This document shows positions 1 through 5,662 of a DNA stretch of 8,513 bases, piece by piece; position 1 is the stretch's first letter, and the number at the start of each line of letters is the position of its first letter. The translations under genes were made by a program, and so were the position numbers. This stretch comes from Geoalkalibacter_A sp034189505. GTDB taxonomy: Bacteria > Desulfobacterota > Desulfuromonadia > Desulfuromonadales > Geoalkalibacteraceae. Where the stretch lies: positions 1-8,513 of the forward strand of contig JAXHUR010000101.1 of assembly GCA_034189505.1 (NCBI GenBank), read 5' to 3'. The notes beneath the pieces are model-generated. The model had not been told where the DNA came from and did no database searches. It worked only from the letters and a program-made list of their open reading frames with translations.

Positions 1-61
1 CAAAGACCACTTTGTGCCAAACTGCTTTTTTGCCCCGTCGCGCGAAGCGACGAAGATCGAC
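1..61 (-). promoter_or_regulatory. Probable rRNA operon leader with truncated boxA-like element
   Basis: Read on the minus strand, this stretch holds a GC-rich hairpin (CGTCGC at 47-52 pairing with GCGACG at 36-41, five-base loop) and ends at the window edge with TGGTCTTTG. That string resembles the start of a bacterial rRNA boxA antitermination element, which has a CTTTGA/CTTTAACA core. Two tandem promoters lie just upstream, and no coding frame fits. I infer that a 16S rRNA gene begins outside the window to the left. The boxA match is only nine bases because the sequence stops there, so the call rests mainly on context. The element could instead be part of the untranslated leader of another strongly expressed gene. 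Confidence 0.35.
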
Positions 62-89
62 TCTATCTGAATTCACTCTAGCGCGTCAA
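62..89 (-). promoter_or_regulatory. Candidate sigma-70 promoter P2 of the leftward (rRNA-like) unit
   Basis: The minus strand reads TTGACG (89-84) as the -35 box, a 16-bp spacer, and GATAGA (67-62) as the -10 box. The -35 is near consensus and the -10 is weak. It lies about 100 bp downstream of a stronger promoter in the same direction, the tandem P1/P2 arrangement typical of rRNA operons. It would start transcription near position 55 and read out of the window. Confidence 0.35.
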
Positions 90-123
90 GATCTTTTTGC
101 AAGCGCGTGATGATTCTTCCCAA

Positions 124-140
124 GGCGGATTCACTCCGCC
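124..140 (-). other. Leader hairpin between the tandem promoters
   Basis: A perfect 6-bp inverted repeat (GGCGGA at 124-129, TCCGCC at 135-140) has a five-base loop. In the minus-strand transcript from the upstream promoter it lies about 18-35 nt after the expected start. No U-run follows it, so it is unlikely to be an intrinsic terminator. It is more likely a leader structure, but no function can be assigned. Confidence 0.4.
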
Positions 141-164
141 GGCTACCCTTGACAGCGAGGCAGG

Positions 165-193
165 AATTTACCCAATTCGACCCAGACTGTCAA
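165..193 (-). promoter_or_regulatory. Strong sigma-70 promoter P1, reading left
   Basis: The minus strand carries a perfect -35 TTGACA (193-188), a 17-bp spacer and a -10 TAAATT (170-165). An A/T-rich stretch directly upstream (about 194-215) could act as an UP element. The stretch after the -10 is C/G-rich, as in promoters under stringent control. It lies beyond the tyrS stop and points out of the window, so it does not serve tyrS. Together with the second promoter and the boxA-like edge it suggests an rRNA operon. Confidence 0.6.
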
Positions 194-225
194 GCCCTTT
201 TACAACATTTTTCCCAGTATCGCCG

Positions 226-268
226 AAAAAATCTGTAACAATTTAAATTTTCAGACCTTTCCTGTTAC
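226..268 (-). terminator. Weak candidate intrinsic terminator of tyrS
   Basis: The minus strand has GTAACA (268-263), which includes the tyrS stop codon, pairing with TGTTAC (240-235). Three bases later comes a run of six T (231-226). The stem is only 6 bp and the loop is about 22 nt and A/T-rich, so termination may be inefficient. It separates tyrS from the promoter at 165-193. Confidence 0.4.
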
Positions 269-1485
269 GCGGCGAAAATGATACGCGCAAACTTCCTCTT
301 GCCCGCCTGCAAGACTTTTTCCCCTTCCGGGACGATTTCAAAATCAGGGTCACTGATTTTTTCGCCGTCAACCTTCACACCTCCCTGGCGAACCAGGCGA
401 CGCCCTTCGCCGTTGGAAGACACGAGACCCGCCTCCGACAACAGGCGACAGATCCAGACGGGTTCCGATGCCTTGATCCGCACAACCGGCATTTCATCGG
501 GGATCTCTTTTTTCTTAAACTGGCGGATAAAATTCTCCGCCTCCTGCTCAGCCGCCGCCTGACCATGGAAGCGAGCCACCAGTTCCATGGCCAGCGCTTT
601 TTTGCTCTCCATGGGATGGGCACCGTCCGGCTTGCCCGCCACGCCGGCCCGGACTTTTTCCAGGACATCAAGACCGACATCGGAGAGCAGTTCATAGTAG
701 CGAACCATCAATTCGTCGGAGATACTCATGGCCTTGCCGTAAATATCGCGGGGAGACTCCGTGATGCCGATGTAGTTGCCAAGGCTTTTGCTCATCTTGT
801 TGACCCCGTCGAGACCTTCCAGCAGCGGCATGGTCAGGATGCTCTGCGGGCGCTGCCCCACCTGCTTCTGCAATTCGCGCCCGACCAGAAGATTGAATTT
901 CTGATCGGTCCCTCCCAGCTCGACATCCGCCTCGAGAGCAACGGAATCCCACCCCTGCACCAGGGGATAGAGGAACTCATGGATAGCGATCGGCTGCTGT
1001 CCCTGAAACCGTTTGTGAAAATCATCCCGCTCCAGCATGCGCGCCACAGTATGCCTTGCGGCCAGTTGAATCAGGTCCGCGGCGGACATCTTGCCCATCC
1101 ACTCACTGTTAAAAACAAGCCGGGTCTTTTCCGGGTCAAGGATCTTGAAAACCTGCTCCTGATAAGTGCGGGCATTTTCCAGGACCTGCTCGCGGGTCAG
1201 CGCCTTGCGGGTTTCATTCTTCCCCGTGGGGTCGCCGATCATGGCAGTAAAATCACCGATCAGGAAACAAATCTGATGTCCCAGGTCCTGAAACTGCTTG
1301 AGCTTCTGGATCAGAACCGTGTGACCGACATGCAGATCAGGGGCTGTGGGGTCAAACCCGGCCTTAATCCGCAAAGGGCGACCGGCATCGATCGCTTCGC
1401 GAAGCTTTTCCTCAAGCTCCGACTCCACCAGAATCTCTACCGCGCCACGGCGGATCACATCCATTTGCTGTTTGACTGATAACAT
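265..1485 (-). CDS. tyrS: Tyrosyl-tRNA synthetase (TyrZ/KMSKS type)
   Basis: This cytoplasmic class I enzyme charges tRNA-Tyr with tyrosine using ATP. The 406-residue product has the HIGH-type motif HVGH (residues 52-55) after GFDPTAPDLH, the tyrosine-site segment YPLVQGWD (173-180), and a KMSKS loop (230-234). A C-terminal S4 RNA-binding domain spans about 342-406. The KMSKS loop places it with the TyrZ-like subfamily rather than the E. coli type, which has KFGKT. I chose the ATG at 1485 because GAAGGTG lies 8 nt upstream. An ATG at 1506 would add seven residues but has a poorer ribosome site and falls before the usual family N-terminus. The gene starts 38 nt after the ymdB-like stop and is probably co-transcribed with it. 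No T-box leader is visible in that short gap. Confidence 0.97.
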   Translation of the reverse strand: MLSVKQQMDVIRRGAVEILVESELEEKLREAIDAGRPLRIKAGFDPTAPDLHVGHTVLIQKLKQFQDLGHQICFLIGDFTAMIGDPTGKNETRKALTREQVLENARTYQEQVFKILDPEKTRLVFNSEWMGKMSAADLIQLAARHTVARMLERDDFHKRFQGQQPIAIHEFLYPLVQGWDSVALEADVELGGTDQKFNLLVGRELQKQVGQRPQSILTMPLLEGLDGVNKMSKSLGNYIGITESPRDIYGKAMSISDELMVRYYELLSDVGLDVLEKVRAGVAGKPDGAHPMESKKALAMELVARFHGQAAAEQEAENFIRQFKKKEIPDEMPVVRIKASEPVWICRLLSEAGLVSSNGEGRRLVRQGGVKVDGEKISDPDFEIVPEGEKVLQAGKRKFARIIFAA

Positions 1486-1507
1486 GGCAATCACCTTCAA
1501 TGTCATC

Positions 1508-1523
1508 GCCCCGGTGAAGGGGC
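1508..1523 (-). other. Intercistronic hairpin between the ymdB-like gene and tyrS
   Basis: A perfect 5-bp inverted repeat (GCCCC/GGGGC, six-base loop) begins directly after the TGA of the ymdB-like gene and ends about 22 nt before the tyrS ATG. There is no U-run, so it is not a terminator. It could protect an mRNA end or affect translational coupling. Confidence 0.35.
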
Positions 1524-2306
1524 TCAGGATACTTCTTGAAAAATGCGCTCAATGGAACGCGCACATCCGTTATCTGCATCGACATCAAGCAGAACGGCAC
1601 AAAGGACGGGATGCTTCTTGGCAACCTCAAAGCGCATGGGCACCTGCTTGAGGAATTTTTCAACAGCAATCTCTTTCTGGATGCCGATCACCGAGTCGAG
1701 ACTCCCCGTCATCCCCACGTCGGTAATAAAGGCCGTGCCGCCACCGAGAATCCGCTCATCAGCGGTCTGAACATGGGTATGCGTTCCGACCACAGCGGAC
1801 ACACGGCCGGCGAGATAATGCCCAAAGGCGATCTTCTCGCTGGAGGCCTCGGCATGAAAATCCACCAGAATGACCTTGGCCCGATCGCGCAAACCTTCCA
1901 ACAGCCGGTCGGCCGCGCGAAAAGGACAATCCAGGTTGTTCATAAAGACCCGGCCCTCAAGATTGACCACAGCGACCGGCGTGCCATCGGGCACAAAAAA
2001 CACACCGCTCCCATAGCCCGCAAGCCCCGGCGGATAATTGGCAGGGCGCAGCACCCGAGACTCGCGCTCCAGCAGATCGAAGGCCTCTTTTTTGTCCCAG
2101 ATATGATTGCCTGAGGTCAGTACATGAACGCCAAGGGCAAACAGTTCACGGGCGATCTCAGCGGTCAGGCCGAAGCCGCCGGCGGAATTCTCACCATTGG
2201 CCACCACCAGATCCACCTGGTGACGGTCAACCAGGTGATCAAGCCGGCGCTTGAGAGCCTGGCGACCCGGACGCCCGACAATATCTCCGACAAACAGAAT
2301 TTTCAA
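1524..2306 (-). CDS. ymdB: YmdB-type metallophosphoesterase (TIGR00282 family)
   Basis: The 260-residue protein is full length for the family of B. subtilis YmdB, a dinuclear-metal phosphodiesterase shown to hydrolyse 2',3'-cyclic nucleotides and to affect biofilm and motility decisions. It is unrelated to the E. coli macrodomain protein of the same name. Metal ligands are in place: D8 in GDIVGRPGR, E39/N40 in NGEN, N67/H68 in SGNHIWD, H151 in DFHAE, and H176/H178 in GTHTH. There is no signal peptide, so it acts in the cytoplasm. The start is TTG at 2306. It matches the usual N-terminus MKILFVGDIVG, and a seven-G tract just upstream may act as ribosome site. It follows rny by 140 bp, a pairing common in many bacteria that links RNA decay and cyclic-nucleotide hydrolysis. 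The substrate here is inferred from the family. Confidence 0.93.
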   Translation of the reverse strand: MKILFVGDIVGRPGRQALKRRLDHLVDRHQVDLVVANGENSAGGFGLTAEIARELFALGVHVLTSGNHIWDKKEAFDLLERESRVLRPANYPPGLAGYGSGVFFVPDGTPVAVVNLEGRVFMNNLDCPFRAADRLLEGLRDRAKVILVDFHAEASSEKIAFGHYLAGRVSAVVGTHTHVQTADERILGGGTAFITDVGMTGSLDSVIGIQKEIAVEKFLKQVPMRFEVAKKHPVLCAVLLDVDADNGCARSIERIFQEVS

Positions 2307-2337
2307 AAAGCCCCCCCTTCACGCCGGATTGTAAACA

Positions 2338-2398
2338 GGCATGGTCCCAAACCTGTGATTCAGACAGGGGCCATGCCAAGTATCAGCGACGCACTGAT
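2338..2398 (-). other. Two-hairpin structured leader upstream of the ymdB-like gene
   Basis: The 140-bp gap between rny and the ymdB-like gene contains two hairpins in the minus-strand RNA. The first, at 2382-2398, has a 7-bp stem with one G-U pair and a three-base loop. The second, at 2338-2377, has a perfect 7-bp outer stem (GGCATGG/CCATGCC), an internal loop, and a 5-bp inner stem (CCTGT/ACAGG). After the second hairpin comes TGTTTACAA rather than a clean U-run, so it is a poor intrinsic terminator. It could be an attenuator, an RNase Y processing or stability element, or an unrecognised leader RNA. I could not match it to a known riboswitch. Confidence 0.45.
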
Positions 2399-2446
2399 CC
2401 GTTTTGGATATGAATGCTCAACCCTTACAAAATCTTGGAGAGAGCG

Positions 2447-4009
2447 CTACTTGGCGAACTCCACCGCGCGGGTCTCGCGGATGACGTTGACCTTGATTTG
2501 TCCGGGATAAGTCATTTCATCTTCGATCTTCTTTGCGATATCCTTTGCCAGCACAAAAGACTGGGCATCGGACACATTGTCGCTCGACACCATGACACGA
2601 ATCTCACGGCCGGCCTGGATGGCGAAGCAGCTGCTCACCCCTTCAAACGAGGTACCGATGCGCTCCAGGTCCCCCAACCGCTTGACATAGGTCTCAAGAG
2701 TTTCCCGACGCGCCCCGGGGCGTGCGCCGGACAGGGCATCGGCGGCCTGAACCAGGATCGCCAGGACAGATTCGGGCTTTTCATCTTCATGATGCGCGGC
2801 CAGCGCATGCACGATTTTGGGGGTCTCACCGTATTTGCGCGCCAGGTCCGCACCGATTACCGCATGGCTGCCTTCGATTTCATGATCGACGGCTTTACCG
2901 ATATCATGCAGCAATCCGGCCCGTTTAGCTTGTTTGACATTGATATTGAGTTCGGAGGCCATAATGCCGCACAGGAAAGCGACCTCAAGGGAGTGCTGCA
3001 GAACGTTCTGTCCATATGAAGTGCGGTATCTGAGGCGACCGATCAGCTTGATGATCTCAGGGTGGATGCCGTGCACACCGACGTCGAAGGTCGCTTGCTC
3101 CCCGGCATCACGGATGGCTGTTTCCACGTCTTCCTCCGATTTCTGCACCACCTCTTCGATACGTGCAGGATGAATGCGTCCGTCGGATATGAGCCGCTCG
3201 AGAGAAAGACGCGCCACCTCACGTCGCACCGGGTTGAAGCCGCTGATAATGACGGCCTCGGGGGTATCATCAATGATCAGGTCGATGCCGGTAGCGGCCT
3301 CGATCGCGCGGATATTGCGTCCTTCACGACCGATGATGCGTCCTTTCATTTCGTCGCTGGGGAGAGGTACGACACTGACGGTTTTTTCCGCCACGAAATC
3401 ACCGGCATATCGTTGAATAGCCAGAGCGAGGATTTCCTTGGCCTTCTTGTCGGCCCGCTCCCTGGCTTCCTCCTCAATCTGCTTGACCATGCGGGCCGCA
3501 TCATGGCGGGCCTCGCTCTCCATAGTATCAATCAGGTGCTGCTTGGCTTCCTGCGCGGTCATGCCGGCAATTGATTCAAGCTTCTCCCCCTGCCGGCATA
3601 TCAGATCATCCAACTCCCGGTCCCGCGCCGCCAGCCGCTCCTCCTGCTGCGCAACGCCGCGCTCACGCTTGAGCAGTTCCTCTTCCCGGGCATCAAGCTG
3701 CCCCACCTTCCGGTCCAGGTGCTCTTCCTTCTGCAAAAGGCGCTTCTCCTGGGCCTGAATTTCACGGCGCAATTCACGCGCCTCGTTCTCTGATTCCGTT
3801 TTAGCCTGAAGGATAATATCCTTGGCCTGCAAACTTGCTTCTTTGCGAATATTGTCGGCGTCTTTGCGTGCTTCCTCAATTAATTGAGCGGCAGCTTTTT
3901 CAGCATCGGCCAGACGCCCTTCTGATAACTTACGCCGCACGATATGGCTGCCGAAGGCGCCAGCGGCCACGGCAACCACAATCAACAGGATGGTCAGTTC
4001 TATACTCAA
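2447..4009 (-). CDS. rny: Ribonuclease Y
   Basis: RNase Y is a membrane-anchored endoribonuclease that starts bulk mRNA decay. The 520 residues match the usual length of about 520. In order there are an N-terminal transmembrane helix (about 4-20), a long charged coiled coil (about 30-200), a KH RNA-binding domain with GRIIGREGRN (223-232), an HD hydrolase domain with the catalytic H368-D369 pair in LLHDIGKA and HHED (406-409), and the conserved C-terminal region. The start is TTG at 4009. It is supported by an AAGGAGG ribosome site about 9 nt upstream and by the position of the membrane helix. The gene begins 37 nt after the cyclo-ligase stop, so the two are probably co-transcribed. All key residues are present and nothing suggests damage. 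Confidence 0.97.
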   Translation of the reverse strand: MSIELTILLIVVAVAAGAFGSHIVRRKLSEGRLADAEKAAAQLIEEARKDADNIRKEASLQAKDIILQAKTESENEARELRREIQAQEKRLLQKEEHLDRKVGQLDAREEELLKRERGVAQQEERLAARDRELDDLICRQGEKLESIAGMTAQEAKQHLIDTMESEARHDAARMVKQIEEEARERADKKAKEILALAIQRYAGDFVAEKTVSVVPLPSDEMKGRIIGREGRNIRAIEAATGIDLIIDDTPEAVIISGFNPVRREVARLSLERLISDGRIHPARIEEVVQKSEEDVETAIRDAGEQATFDVGVHGIHPEIIKLIGRLRYRTSYGQNVLQHSLEVAFLCGIMASELNINVKQAKRAGLLHDIGKAVDHEIEGSHAVIGADLARKYGETPKIVHALAAHHEDEKPESVLAILVQAADALSGARPGARRETLETYVKRLGDLERIGTSFEGVSSCFAIQAGREIRVMVSSDNVSDAQSFVLAKDIAKKIEDEMTYPGQIKVNVIRETRAVEFAK

Positions 4010-4046
4010 AGTCTTGATCCTCCTTGCCCTTTATAGATTAGCCCGG

Positions 4047-4616
4047 TCATTGCCGGGATTGCTCGCAATAGCGACAGCCCGCTTCCGTCACCACGGCATG
4101 CATGCGCACATCGTGAGCCTCAGAAGGCAGAGCCGGCACTCGCTGAAAATCAAAACACAGGCCAACCAGGCGGCAGGATGGAGGCGCCGCCCGCAAAGCA
4201 CGATCATAAAAGCCCTTACCATAGCCAAGCCTGTGTCCGACCTGATCAAAGGCAACCCCGGGCACCACCAGCAGGTCGATTTCACCTACATCAACCCGAA
4301 GCCCCGCGCCCGGTTCAAGCACGCCGAAACAACCGTGCACTAAATCGCTCCGTGAGACAACCTCGATAAACTCAAGGTCATCACCACACACACGCGGATA
4401 GACAACGCGCTTTTCCTGCTGGCGTGCCTCGGCAAAAAGCGCTTCAGTGTAAACCTCATTCTGAACAGGGCTGTAAAGAGCCAGGGTGCCGGCCTCACGA
4501 AACAGGTCCAGAGCCATCAGATAGCTTTGAATATCCAGGCTCAGTGACATGCATTGGTCAGCCGGCAAGCGACGGCGCTGACGAAGCAAGGCTTCACGGA
4601 TCGTGGTCTTGGGCAT
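4047..4616 (-). CDS. fau: 5-formyltetrahydrofolate cyclo-ligase
   Basis: The enzyme converts 5-formyltetrahydrofolate to 5,10-methenyltetrahydrofolate with ATP hydrolysis, returning stored folate to one-carbon metabolism. With the ATG at 4616 the product has 189 residues, normal for the family. It starts MPKTTIREALLRQRRRL, the typical Arg-rich N-terminus. Family motifs are LLVVPGVAFD (115-124) and the phosphate-binding GYGKGFYDR (131-139). An upstream ATG at 4742 would add 42 residues of atypical sequence without a ribosome site, so I rejected it. In many bacteria this gene (ygfA/fau) lies directly downstream of the 6S RNA gene and zapA, and that order appears here. A 5-bp hairpin lies just before the start. 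A second hairpin (4042-4057) spans the stop codon and lacks a U-run. Confidence 0.94.
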   Translation of the reverse strand: MPKTTIREALLRQRRRLPADQCMSLSLDIQSYLMALDLFREAGTLALYSPVQNEVYTEALFAEARQQEKRVVYPRVCGDDLEFIEVVSRSDLVHGCFGVLEPGAGLRVDVGEIDLLVVPGVAFDQVGHRLGYGKGFYDRALRAAPPSCRLVGLCFDFQRVPALPSEAHDVRMHAVVTEAGCRYCEQSRQ

Positions 4617-4624
4617 GACGGCCC

Positions 4625-4638
4625 CCGGACAAATCCGG
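4625..4638 (-). promoter_or_regulatory. Hairpin at the ribosome site of the cyclo-ligase gene
   Basis: A perfect 5-bp inverted repeat (CCGGA/TCCGG, four-base loop) ends 8 nt upstream of the ATG at 4616. The only purine-rich ribosome site, a G-tract at about 4622-4626, partly overlaps the 3' arm. In the RNA this could limit ribosome access. The effect is inferred. Confidence 0.35.
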
Positions 4639-4828
4639 TGATCGCCGCAGGACGGATCGGACGGTAAAAGGTGGAAGAAACGGCAGGGTTTGCCGAAAAC
4701 AAAGAGACTGTCGAGGCAAGCGAAAAGAGGGCATGCTGGCAATCATGTTACTCAGGACAGGATTGATGACCTTTTTTCGGATTTCAGTGCAAAACAGGCA
4801 CGACAGATGTGATCTGAACGCGCCCCTT

Positions 4829-4990
4829 GGCATCTTCTGAAAAGATAGCCTTTGCCACAACGATAGTTTCCTTCGTATTCGGATTTATTCACCGGCGCAA
4901 AAACTCAACCGGGAAAAACGGACCTGGCGCCCGCATTAAATCTGCCGTTGAACCACTTTTGCCCGAGCAACCTTCAAGCAGAGATGACCG
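4829..4990 (-). ncRNA. ssrS: Candidate 6S RNA
   Basis: 6S RNA binds the housekeeping RNA polymerase holoenzyme by mimicking an open promoter, and zapA-ssrS-fau is a well-known gene order. About 160 nt of minus-strand RNA here can close into a rod. The ends pair as GGUCAUCUCUG (4989-4979) with CAGAAGAUGCC (4839-4829), ten pairs with one bulge on each side. An apical arm pairs GGGCAAAA (4964-4957) with UUUUUGCGCC (4903-4894), and UUCAAC (4952-4947) with GUUGAG (4909-4904). Between the two helices is a large, mostly unpaired region, as in the 6S central bubble. Length and shape fit the 160-200 nt family, but I could not match primary-sequence consensus. No strong promoter is visible at the 5' end, so the true ends may be off by tens of bases. 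Confidence 0.42.
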
Positions 4991-5090
4991 GTTTCAAAAG
5001 CGATAAAAAGTTTTCCAAATTATCGATTATCACGGCCCCGACAGCGGGCAAAACAAGACCGGGCCGGGAGCCTGTGCCGTATTACAGGGG

Positions 5091-5402
5091 TTATTCTAGC
5101 ACTTCATCAAAATTTGCGCTACCACGCTGCTGCTCGTTCAAAACCCGATCGATACGGTCGATGAGTTGCTTTACTTCCTGCGTCTGCGCTCCATCAGATC
5201 TTTTCATCTGAAGAAAGGAGCCTGCGACGTTGAGAAGGGCAAGAACAGCAGTATCCAGCGAATCCACCGCACGATGACGGCCCGTCACCTCCTCCAGAGA
5301 TTGCCGCACGAAGTCGACCACTTCACGCACCTGATCACTTGTCGCCTCGGTGCGCAGGGTGTACTGCTGCCCAAGTATGGTCACCTGATGAGAGGTTTTC
5401 AG
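5091..5402 (-). CDS. zapA: Cell division protein ZapA, probable CTG start
   Basis: ZapA is a small cytoplasmic protein that binds FtsZ and cross-links Z-ring filaments. The sequence VTILGQQYTLRTEATSDQVREVVDFVRQSL matches the ZapA N-terminal domain, followed by a helix that should form a coiled coil (about residues 45-100). The shortest standard start is GTG at 5384 (97 residues), but it has no ribosome site and lacks the basic residues that usually precede VTILGQ. Starting at CTG (5402) adds six residues and gives MKTSHQVTILGQ. This fits the family pattern, is preceded by GGGAGGAG with 8 nt spacing, and overlaps the zapB TGA as CTGA, the same layout as common ATGA coupling. I therefore prefer CTG, but the GTG start cannot be excluded. 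ZapB lies immediately upstream. Confidence 0.85.
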   Translation of the reverse strand: MKTSHQVTILGQQYTLRTEATSDQVREVVDFVRQSLEEVTGRHRAVDSLDTAVLALLNVAGSFLQMKRSDGAQTQEVKQLIDRIDRVLNEQQRGSANFDEVLE

Positions 5403-5590
5403 TGGTCCGGCTCCTCCCCTTGCTCAAGCTTGGCGAGAATCCTGTCCAGCTCCCGGCCGAACGTCTCGCGTTCTTGAAGAAGCTCCTCATTCTCAGCCTG
5501 CAGTCTCTGACATTGCGCATCGATTGTTCGGACGCGCTCCAGAAGCTGATCGACGCGCTGTTCGAGACGACGTAAAACGTCTATTTCCAT
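5399..5590 (-). CDS. zapB: ZapB-like small coiled-coil cell division protein
   Basis: A 63-residue, almost wholly helical protein with heptad-like leucines (LRRLEQRVDQLLERV, then LQAENEELLQERETF). Size and coiled-coil character resemble ZapB, which joins ZapA at the Z-ring, and the neighbouring zapA supports the assignment. Sequence conservation in such coiled coils is low, so the name depends partly on context. Two ATG codons are possible. I chose 5590 because GGGA lies 6 nt upstream, while the ATG at 5602 has no ribosome site and sits only about 10 nt after the expected transcription start. The gene follows the ftsY terminator and a candidate promoter, and its stop overlaps the probable zapA start by 4 nt, suggesting coupled translation. 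Confidence 0.8.
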   Translation of the reverse strand: MEIDVLRRLEQRVDQLLERVRTIDAQCQRLQAENEELLQERETFGRELDRILAKLEQGEEPDH

Positions 5591-5618
5591 ATCAAATCCC
5601 ATTTAGAGTCAACCATCG

Positions 5619-5648
5619 ATACTAAAAAAAACACCCAGGACAAGTCAA
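5619..5648 (-). promoter_or_regulatory. Candidate zapB-zapA promoter inside the ftsY terminator
   Basis: The minus strand reads TTGACT (5648-5643) as -35, an 18-bp spacer and TAGTAT (5624-5619) as -10, ending about 29 bp before the chosen zapB start. The -35 lies in the loop of the ftsY terminator, and the spacer covers its 3' arm and U-run. Transcription should begin near 5612. Confidence 0.5.
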
Positions 5649-5661
5649 GCATTCTGTCCTG
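5624..5661 (-). terminator. Intrinsic terminator of the roadblock-ftsY unit
   Basis: Directly after the ftsY TAA there is a perfect 7-bp stem (CAGGACA at 5661-5655 on the minus strand, TGTCCTG at 5642-5636) with a 12-nt loop, then GGTG and eight T (5631-5624). This is a good Rho-independent terminator, although the U-run starts four bases after the stem. Confidence 0.75.
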
Positions 5662-5662
5662 T

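Larger units (their letters stand above)
4617..5090 (-). other. 474-bp non-coding stretch between zapA and the cyclo-ligase
   Basis: No convincing protein frame lies here. Directly after the zapA stop is a 5-bp hairpin (CCTGT 5071-5075, ACAGG 5084-5088) without a U-run. A perfect 9-bp inverted repeat joins 5045-5053 to 4957-4965. A GATAAT sequence (5031-5026) could be a -10 box, but its best -35 is TTGTTT at a poor 19-bp spacing. A 6S-like RNA candidate occupies 4829-4990. Downstream are a 5-bp hairpin at 4804-4816 (CAGAT/ATCTG, three-base loop) and the long leader of the cyclo-ligase mRNA. Confidence 0.6.

Noticed and set aside
565..1479. 304-codon open frame on the plus strand opposite tyrS
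   Set aside because: It lies fully antisense to a gene with complete TyrRS motifs and has no recognisable domain of its own. It is an effect of GC-rich codon bias.
1486..1506. Upstream ATG for tyrS
   Set aside because: The ATG at 1485 has a clear GAAGGTG ribosome site at good spacing. The upstream choice places that site inside the coding region.
2338..2377. Large hairpin after rny considered as an intrinsic terminator
   Set aside because: The stem is strong but is followed by TGTTTACAA, without a U-run. It is listed as a structured leader instead.
4617..4742. N-terminal extension of the cyclo-ligase to an ATG at 4742
   Set aside because: The 42 extra residues do not resemble the family, there is no ribosome site, and the ATG at 4616 gives the standard N-terminus and length.
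4594..4860. 88-codon minus-strand frame in the zapA-fau gap
   Set aside because: It has no ribosome site and no recognisable domain, and it overlaps both the RNA candidate and the cyclo-ligase start.
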